In this document: positions 56,985 to 64,000 of the stretch, piece by piece
How positions within the stretch are numbered: position 1 is the stretch's first letter
How the letters are laid out: each line of letters starts with the position of its first letter
NCBI GenBank assembly: GCA_001600415.1
Contig: BCJX01000002.1
Location: 2,108,570-2,172,569, forward strand
From: Pascua guehoae
Taxonomy: Eukaryota > Basidiomycota > Tremellomycetes > Trichosporonales > Trichosporonaceae
Length of the DNA stretch: 64,000 nucleotides
Reading direction: 5' to 3'
Made by a program: the position numbers and the translations under genes
Notes under the pieces: generated by a model
What the model was told of the DNA's origin: nothing
The model's database searches: none
Seen by the model: the letters and a program-made list of their open reading frames with translations, nothing else

Positions 56985-59276
56985 ATGTCGGTGACCACGC
57001 CAGTGCGGCGCTATCCCCCTTCTCTCTCACACGGCAACCCATCTGGCCCATCGCGCGCTGCGCGGCCAGCGTCCCAGCCAAGCTCTTCCATCGACGACGA
57101 AGTCCCCCCGCCACCAAAACTTGGCCCGCTGCCCACGTCGGACACGGCGCAGCAGCAGGTCCCCGAGCTATCGTCGCTCGAACACCTCCTCCGGCAAGCC
57201 GGATACAAGGAGACGCGCGTGTTCACGCCCGAAGCAGAGCGTGCGCGCGCCCGCCTCAAGATGACTCTTGACGATGAGGCCGAGACCGAGGTCGCCAACC
57301 TCTACGCCATCATGGGCCTCAACAACGAAGTGCCCGCACATATCCGGCACCTGACGCGTCCGGCCATTCCGTTCCGCTCGAGCTCGAGTGTCCTCCGCAG
57401 TGTTGCCCTCCAGGACGCATCCAAGACGCTCAACGAACGCGGCCAGCATGGTCCAGACGACTCGTGGTGGAAGTCGACGTTTCTCAATCGTGCAGCGCAG
57501 ACTGTCGGCCGCACTGTCGCTGCCATGAGCCCGCCTAATGACGACGGAATGGAAGAGTATGCCGTCGGCTTAGGGCTCGCAAGGGGCGGCAACGGCGTAC
57601 GCAAGGTAGTTTCAAACTATGAGCTTGGCCGCAAGCCCAATGCCAACGTCGTCGTTCGCCGCCAAGTAGACATTGCCCCTGTCTGCGAGGACTTTCCCCC
57701 CCGTCCAAAGTACGAGTCTGCGCCATCAACCGCAGTTGTGCCACCCAACAAGCAGCTCGGATGTACCGAGGCATTCTCGCCCCCGAAGATCCGCGTCGAG
57801 CACCATCAGTTTGATGACGACGTTCTTGCCTACTCTGGCCTCCCCGAGGACTACGAGACGCAACAGGACGACGATGATTACATGGGGGACGACGCCGTCA
57901 GCTCGTCTAGCGACTCGTCCAACACCCTTGGCCGTTCCCCACCAGAACGCTACGCCTCGCCGCCGCTCCTTGACGCAAAGGAGGTCTTGGCAGATCTCGG
58001 CTTATCGAATGATGCCGACTGCAATTCCAATTCGAGCGCGGACGAGGACGAGATTCGCGAGGCCGAGGAGGAGGCCGTTGCCATTGGACAGCGCATCTTA
58101 GCCGCGACAGTCGAGTACGATGACGCGAGCGACGAAGACGACAGCCCGCCCCCTTCCCGTCCGTTGTTACCTCGCATCGGTATCCAGCCCCCATCACCTC
58201 CCAAACTCGCCGGACCAACAGTGGAGATTGCCGAAGCCATGGCGGACATTCTTGTCCCTACTGCTCCGGCACCAGCGCAGCCCGTGACGGCGCCGGCTCT
58301 ACCTGCATCCCCAAAGTCAAAGCTTCGTGCCGCACAGTCGGCCCCGGCTCTTCGTAAGCCTCGCCACCAAAAGTCGCACCCGTTCCTGCTTGGCGCACCT
58401 CGTACCCTGCCCGCTGCCCCCGCACTGCAGATCGCCTCACCTGTAGTTTGCGACTCTCTGTCGAATGACGCGGAAGACCTCCCGCCCCTTCCCACTCCCG
58501 TCGCGCCCGCTCCTCCGCAAAGCACCGGTTTCGGCTCGCTCGCCCTTCGTGCCAAGCAGTCACTGTCGGCCCTTCGTGCAGCATTCTGGGCAGTGGAAGA
58601 GCGCAAAGCGGACCAGCCCTCGGACGACTCGGCACAAAACTCGGCGCCACCCATCCTCACGCCACGCATCGATTGGGAGGCGCAGGGTGCCACCATTGCT
58701 GGCTGGGGTTCGTCCCCTGGCAAGAAGCCTTGGACGCGTGCGCCAGGCTCATTCTCGCGCTCCTCGATCGACTCTACCGGGTCGACTGGCACAATGGCGG
58801 AGATCAACGACCCATTCGCAGATGACGGGTCAATCGACTATACCAAATCCTTCTTCTACAAGCCCGGCACGCCCCCACGTCCCGGCAAAAGCAGTGACTC
58901 GATGTCGTCGTCTTCCTCGCAAAAGTTACGCAAAAAGGCGTCTGTCAAGTCGCTCCAAGCGGCACTGCTTCTCCCTACTGCCCCGCCACCCGTCCCAGTC
59001 ATCCCCGACAGGTACAAGAACAAGAACAAGGCTGGTAACCGCACCCCGCCGCTGGCCTTCAACGGCCGTCCCATCGAGCCTCCTCAGCTCTTTGTGCACT
59101 CGCCCAACGCGTGGGAGGAGGGCCGCCCCGCACGTCCCATTGTCCTCGAGGGCGAGGAATGGGACGGGCGCGACATTGTCTCCAACTGGGGCTCGGGCGT
59201 GCGCAGGAGGACGCGCCGGAGCAAGCGTCGCAGCCGTCTGAGCTATGACTGCGAGTATGACTGTGACCGCTATTAG
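56985..59276 (+). CDS. Hypothetical disordered protein
   Basis: Single coding exon of 763 codons; ATG 56985 follows a probable 5'UTR intron. Not recognised. The N-terminal third has structured patches (LEHLLRQAGYKETRVFTPE; a WWKSTFLNRAAQTVGRTV segment; VSNYELGRKPNANVVV). Then come acidic and Ser-rich stretches, long Pro-rich linkers, and a C-terminal segment with RIDWEAQGATIAGW, NDPFADDGSIDYTKSFFYKPG and a very basic end (RRRTRRSKRRSR). No membrane segment. The conserved-looking islands separated by disorder suggest a regulatory or scaffold protein, possibly a phosphoprotein; this is inference. Confidence 0.72.
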   Translation: MSVTTPVRRYPPSLSHGNPSGPSRAARPASQPSSSIDDEVPPPPKLGPLPTSDTAQQQVPELSSLEHLLRQAGYKETRVFTPEAERARARLKMTLDDEAETEVANLYAIMGLNNEVPAHIRHLTRPAIPFRSSSSVLRSVALQDASKTLNERGQHGPDDSWWKSTFLNRAAQTVGRTVAAMSPPNDDGMEEYAVGLGLARGGNGVRKVVSNYELGRKPNANVVVRRQVDIAPVCEDFPPRPKYESAPSTAVVPPNKQLGCTEAFSPPKIRVEHHQFDDDVLAYSGLPEDYETQQDDDDYMGDDAVSSSSDSSNTLGRSPPERYASPPLLDAKEVLADLGLSNDADCNSNSSADEDEIREAEEEAVAIGQRILAATVEYDDASDEDDSPPPSRPLLPRIGIQPPSPPKLAGPTVEIAEAMADILVPTAPAPAQPVTAPALPASPKSKLRAAQSAPALRKPRHQKSHPFLLGAPRTLPAAPALQIASPVVCDSLSNDAEDLPPLPTPVAPAPPQSTGFGSLALRAKQSLSALRAAFWAVEERKADQPSDDSAQNSAPPILTPRIDWEAQGATIAGWGSSPGKKPWTRAPGSFSRSSIDSTGSTGTMAEINDPFADDGSIDYTKSFFYKPGTPPRPGKSSDSMSSSSSQKLRKKASVKSLQAALLLPTAPPPVPVIPDRYKNKNKAGNRTPPLAFNGRPIEPPQLFVHSPNAWEEGRPARPIVLEGEEWDGRDIVSNWGSGVRRRTRRSKRRSRLSYDCEYDCDRY

Positions 59277-60111
59277 GCCCCACGATTCTCGGCCACCCAT
59301 TCGGATCTTGCATCCCCACAACAACCCAACAACAACTTTGCATGCATGCACTACTGCAACCGCATCAGGGCGCTGCCCGACCCCGACTTTTACGCCATGC
59401 CACTCTCGAGTCCCACCACGCCGACCTCCCACCCATGCCGACCTTACGCTACGGTACGATACCTCCCAACACTTTACACTTTGGCAAACACTTGCACTTC
59501 ATTCCACATCACGACCACGCGGTCCCAAGTTCCACCTCCCACCCAACCCACTCGGCATTCATCGTTCCGTCTCTGTTGATCCCCTACCCCACGGCCGCCG
59601 CCCATACGCCCATACCCTTTGCGCCTGCTTGCGTGCCGACTGGCCTGCTTGTTCTCATTCCCTCACATGGTTGCTACTCGAATTAATGTATCCCTTTATT
59701 GAGTGCAAAAGGTTGCTGGTGTTGCGCGAAAGTGGACAGTGTGCCAAGGAATGGGCACCTAGTGTTTCTGGGACAGCGCTAAGCGCCATGAAGGCAATTC
59801 AATAAAGAGATCGCAGCCAAAGTGTCCCAAACGTGACAACGCATGCGCATGAGTAGACTGGTCCAGTCGCGCCAGCAGTCGCCGAGGTCTCAGGTCAGTT
59901 GTAGTGCCACATCTCGTCGCGATTCAGGTTGCCAGCCATGGTGTGCCACAGGGTCAGGCATTATCAAATCCCATTGTTTGGGAATCGCGCTGATGTCCAC
60001 GTCATTTTTCGAAAGTTGCAATCTCAGGTCACCGTGTGCAGGGCGGGCGCTAACACCTGATGCGTCCTGTGGCGACACTTCTTGTTGACTTCTCCCTTCC
60101 TTCCACAATCG
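59277..60111. other. Spacer between the disordered protein and the FCP1-like gene
   Basis: No gene supported. An AATAAA at about 59801 could be a poly(A) signal, though it is far (~525 bases) from the upstream stop. Confidence 0.4.
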
Positions 60112-63100
60112 ATGCGCCTTGCGACGACGCTCAAACGCGCCTCTCTCATCATGGCGCGCAATACGTCAAGCACGGCGGCTCCAAGGACGTGGTGGGACCC
60201 AGCCGTATCGGTACCAGCACCACAACAATCCCCATCGACGGCGGCGGACAATGAGCCGAACGCGCGTTCGGGGGCCAGTACACCCGATGGTGCGCCGCCA
60301 CGGCTTCGCGACGGCGCCCGCGTCGACGACCGGGGAATACGATGGTACGCGCCTCCTCCGGGGGTTCTTCCCGAGCCCATGAAGAGGACTCGAAGAGGCC
60401 GCGGTGGCCGCAAGGGCAAGAACAAGAGCAACGACTCGCTCCGCCCGGGCTCAAACGCGAACAATAACGGTGACGATCGCGTGAGTGGGAGTGACGGTGG
60501 TCAGCGCAATCACCACACGCGCGACGAGTCGAGTCCTCGCGTGGAGTCCACCTCGGCCCCGGCGCGTATGCGGACACGCTCGTATGGAAGTGATTTGTTC
60601 CGGCCTGATGAGGGCGATGTGTCCCGGCGTGCGGCTAGGCAAATCGACCTGTATAGGCCAGCCGCTGACGACGAGGACACACCGGATGCGGGCGATCCCC
60701 AGGTGGATGCTGGTGACGTGTCCGTGCCGCCTGCTGGGGACGATCCAGCATCGGCAGCTAGGGACGTGTCTATGCCGCCAGCTGGCGGTATTTCCACACC
60801 GGCCGGAGACGGCGAGTCTGGACTTGCGGGCAGCAAGGGGGACATGCCTCCCCCCAGCGACGCACACACGTCGGCTGCCACCGACGAGCCTATACCTGCT
60901 GAAACCGGCGAACTCCAGCCTGTTGTCGTCGACAGGCGTGCTACCAAGGCCTACAGCCCGTCCAGGCCTACATCTCCTACAGATATCGAGGACACGAGCG
61001 CACCGGCGTCGCCCGCTAGCGTCGAGTCGAGACCGGCCCCTCCCGCCGTGTCGAGGATTGTGGCCGAGGACTCATACAGGCCGGCTAGCAGCGGGGAATC
61101 CAGCCCCGCCGCCAGCGACGACTACAGGCCAGACTACAGGCCAGCCTCTAGAGAGGCGTACCGGCCTCCAGCATATCAGGGCGGCGACCGTTGGCAGGAC
61201 ACATGGAGGTTTGAGGGCGAGCGCGAGTCCCGCAGCTCTTACCGCTACGACGACCGCCAACCTCCTCGTGCTTACGACACACGCCCGCCTCGTCGTGCTT
61301 ACGACACGTATGACTCACGCGGAGCCGACCCGCGTGGCGGCTCGAGCCAACGTTCACCAAACTCGGAGCGCGCCGCTCGCCAAGCGCCCAACTGGCGCGT
61401 TGCACCTTCCTCATCGTCGTCCAAGCCTTTACTCCGCCAGCCTCTTCTTATGCGCTCGAGCACACCGCCGTCGTCGTCGCGTCGTGGTAGCTCCCAGGAG
61501 CCCGAGTTTACTATCCCCCTCCCTCGCGACGACTACATTACGCTGTCGCGTGAGCCGCTGCCCTCGCCCGCGCCGACGAAACCGGTCCCCAAGCTTCTCG
61601 TGCTGGACCTGAACGGTGCCCTCATCTACCGCACGGCACACAGCGGTGAAAAGCGCAAGGCGTACCCACGGCCGTTCCTGTGCAACTTTCTCGAGTATCT
61701 CTTCCTCCCCGAGCCCAACCGCGAGCCGCGGCCATGGGAAGCGCTCGTGTGGTCGTCGGCGCAGCCGCACAATGTGCGCAGCATGGTCGAGTCGGCGTTT
61801 GGCCCCTTCAGCACTGGCATCTGGAGCAAGGAGCGTGGGAAACAGAACCGCATCGATCGTGGCGAGGGCCGCCTCCTCGACGTGTGGGCGAGGGACGTGA
61901 TGGACCTTGGCGACAACTATGGTGAGTCACTCGTGCACGAAACATGACAGCACCTGACGTCTAGGCCGCAAGGTGCAGACGACAAAGGACCTGCGCAAGG
62001 TCATTAACAGGCTCGGCAAGTACGACGAGCGCACGGCTGTGCTCCTCGACGACTCGCCGCTCAAGGCCGTTTACCAGCCGTGGTCGCACATCAACATTAC
62101 CGAGTACGACCAGAAGGAGTTTCAGGCGGCACGGGCGGCGGCCGAGGGCCACCACGAACGGGAGGAGCGCGAGACCAATGACGCCAACAACCCCGAGGGA
62201 TCCGCCCCCGCTCCGGAGACGGACCCGTCTACCATCCCAGGCATGGACCCAACGCTTCTCGCCGTGATCGGTATCCTCGAAGAGATGCGTCCGGTGGCCA
62301 ACGTACCCGCGTGGGCTCGCGCTGGCGGACTGGAGAACCGGCTGCACGACCCTCACGACACGTCTACCGAGGTCACGCTCGACACGCTGCCATCGCACGA
62401 CTCGTTTACCCACTGGTTTGCGGACCCGACCCTCCTCGCACACTGGATAACGCGCGGCAAGGAAGCCCTCCGCCGGAAGGGTATCAAGCTGCGCCACGGC
62501 CTCACGACGACCGGCACCGGCGAGCTGCTTCCCCTCGATGGAGAGTATGGAGCGCCTGGCGCCCCTCCCCCGGCTCCAGCCCCGCCGCCTCGTGTGCGCA
62601 CGCCGCTCATTCTCCAATCCCGTAGCGTTTCGACCAGTGCTCGCAACTCTGCCGCCCCAGATCAACGCAGGGCTATGGCCTCGTCGCAAAGCACCCCCGG
62701 CCCACGTTCGGCAAACCCAGCGCAACCTTCGAGCCCTGGTACGCCCACCCGCGCCTATCGGCATCTGCAGGCAGTTGCTGACGGGCCGCTTGTGGATGAC
62801 CAGCAGCGCGCAACTCTAATCGCCGCTCTTGAAGTGCTCAAGCTGGTCGACAATGTCAACGACGAGAACACGACCAACGGGGCGCCATTAAATGTGCCGC
62901 AAAAGCGACGCCGCTACTCGGACGTGTCCATGTCGGCGGGATCGGGCGGTACCGTCACCGTCACCCTTGGCACTCTGCGCGAAGACATCAAGTGGCTCCA
63001 GAACGCTACGCCTCTGATTGTCGACGAGGCGCGTGCCGCAGTGCGCAGTGGAAAGGCTCGCAAAGGAAGAAGCAAGCTGCCCACTCTGATGCGTCGTCTC

Positions 63101-63277
63101 TCATACCTCGGCGACGGGGACGACTGGGACATTGAGGCGATCATTGCCAACATTGAGTCAAACGTCCCCAGTCTCGAGGAGCTGTATGGGGTGAGCACCA
63201 AGACGCTGGCAAAACGGCAGCGCAGGGCGGCTGCGGGCCGTACACGGATGCGGACGAGGCGGTCGTCGCAGGCGTGA
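60112..63277 (+). CDS. FCP1-homology (HAD) domain protein with altered catalytic motif
   Basis: Exons 60112-61921 and 61965-63277 join in phase to 1040 residues. The first ~480 residues are disordered and rich in Ser/Pro/Asp/Arg, with a basic RRGRGGRKGKN patch near 90 and Tyr-Arg-Pro repeats. An FCP1/NIF fold follows: KLLVLDLNGALIYRT near 495, ALVWSSAQPHNV, and LLDDSPLKAVYQPW around 630. In active FCP1-type phosphatases the first motif is DxDx(T/V); here it is Asp499-Leu-Asn501-Gly-Ala, so the second Asp (the general acid) is Asn. It may bind phospho-CTD or another partner rather than catalyse. The C-terminal ~400 residues are poorly ordered with a KRRRYSD motif and a basic tail. ATG 60151 is an alternative start. 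Confidence 0.87.
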
Positions 63278-63675
63278 GGCGCAGAGGGGAAGGTGCCACC
63301 TGGTATAAGAGACAAGGACGGACAGCGGGGTGAGGAAATACGGATGTAGTTTGAGCAGACACAGACGCGGAGGTACCGACCGATTGTCACGGCGTAGTAG
63401 CGAGCCACCATGCGTAGCACAGCCGCAGTGCACGCGAGATTGTGATAGAGTGGGGATACTGTACATAGCATGCAACGCGTACCTTGTGTGTGTGGCTGGA
63501 ATTCACGTCCTGCCTTTGGCTATGGTCTACTCTCTACTGTCGGGCGCTTCCAACCTCGGAACAGAGGCTGACCTGCTACCTCTACTCACCGCCCCCTCAC
63601 CCCATCCTCACCAACTTGAAGCCCCTCCGACCCACCTCCCCCCTCGGGCCCCCGCGCTGACGCGCGCGCGCCCGC
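63278..63675. other. Convergent spacer
   Basis: About 400 bases between the FCP1-like stop and the AIM41 stop; 3' UTRs only as far as I can see. A CG-rich run precedes the AIM41 stop. Confidence 0.45.
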
Positions 63676-64000
63676 CTACTTGAGCGCCTCACCCACCCGC
63701 CTCGCCACATCCTTCTTATCCACCGCGGCCCTCGCATCCCCCAACCGCTCCCACAGCGCCTTCATGATCTGGCCCGTCGCCGCCTTGCCGCGCTTGTCGG
63801 CCGGCAGCCCGCCGACAATCTCGTCGACGAGCGCCTGCACCGCCTCGCCCGTGGGCGCCACGGGCATGTAGCCCTGCAAGAGGGCGATTTCGGCCGCGAG
63901 CTGCGCGTGCAGCTCGGGGTGTGCGCCGGGCGTGTTGGGGGCGTAGGATTCGGCCGCGACCGACTGCGTGTTAGTGTGTGGGCTTGGGGCGGGGGGGGGG
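63676..64000 (-). CDS. AIM41: AIM41/YqeY-domain mitochondrial protein (last exon; 5' end beyond the window)
   Basis: C-terminal part of a GatB/YqeY-domain protein, whose yeast member Aim41 is mitochondrial and poorly understood. The last exon is 63963-63676 (96 codons with stop) after an acceptor CTAACACGCAG; upstream exons lie outside. The segment AAEIALLQGYMPV, LVDEIVGGLPAD, then GQIMKALWERLGDARAAVDKKDV is the characteristic YqeY tail with its G-x-[IV]-MK block. Partial, so length and targeting cannot be judged. Confidence 0.82.
   Translation of the reverse strand, partial: PPPAPSPHTNTQSVAAESYAPNTPGAHPELHAQLAAEIALLQGYMPVAPTGEAVQALVDEIVGGLPADKRGKAATGQIMKALWERLGDARAAVDKKDVARRVGEALK

Overview
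The window is nuclear DNA of a GC-rich, intron-dense fungus, most likely a basidiomycetous yeast of the Tremellomycetes (Trichosporonales-like). The basis is: many 35-80 nt introns with GTGAGT/GTAAGT donors and CTAAC/CTGAC branch sites, yeast-type housekeeping genes, long disordered Ser/Pro/Ala-rich proteins, C-ending codons, and intergenic spacers of 0.4-3.7 kb. It is an ordinary chromosomal segment, not a plasmid, virus or gene cluster. I saw no tRNA, rRNA or CRISPR. There is one 140-base assembly gap (41751-41890).

Left third (1-31 kb): the tail-less part of a SEC39-type ER tethering gene (-), a KIN4-type kinase with a long leader (+), an ISWI chromatin remodeller with 14 exons (-) divergent from a TAF4-like TFIID subunit (+), cytochrome b5 (-), an alpha/beta hydrolase with an 879-nt intron (+), and a decayed MFS transporter (-).

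Middle (31-46 kb): a glycerophosphoinositol-permease-like transporter with ten exons including a 13-nt one (+), an intronless orphan (+), a kinesin (+), an eight-finger C2H2 protein whose exons are finger modules (-), a purine-rich repeat tract with the gap, and an unknown membrane protein (+). Two copies of a ~220-bp palindromic MITE-like element flank this part, each a few hundred bases past a gene 3' end; a shorter related fragment lies near 27.0 kb.

Right third (46-64 kb): divergent ribosomal protein genes eL8 (-) and eL38 (+) sharing a 411-bp promoter, a DHA1 drug:H+ antiporter (-) whose 3' end is tandemly duplicated, an intronless GH42 beta-galactosidase (+) that looks bacterial in type, a disordered orphan (+), an FCP1-fold protein with an altered catalytic motif (+), and the end of an AIM41/YqeY gene (-).

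Most genes act independently (secretion, mitotic kinase, chromatin, transcription, lipid redox, transport, translation). The exceptional points are a recurring architecture in which exon 1 codes only the start ATG (ISWI, eL8, eL38), the finger-per-exon zinc-finger gene, the MITE family, and the GH42 gene with three helically phased upstream repeats. Exon joins were worked out by hand from splice signals, reading phase and family similarity.
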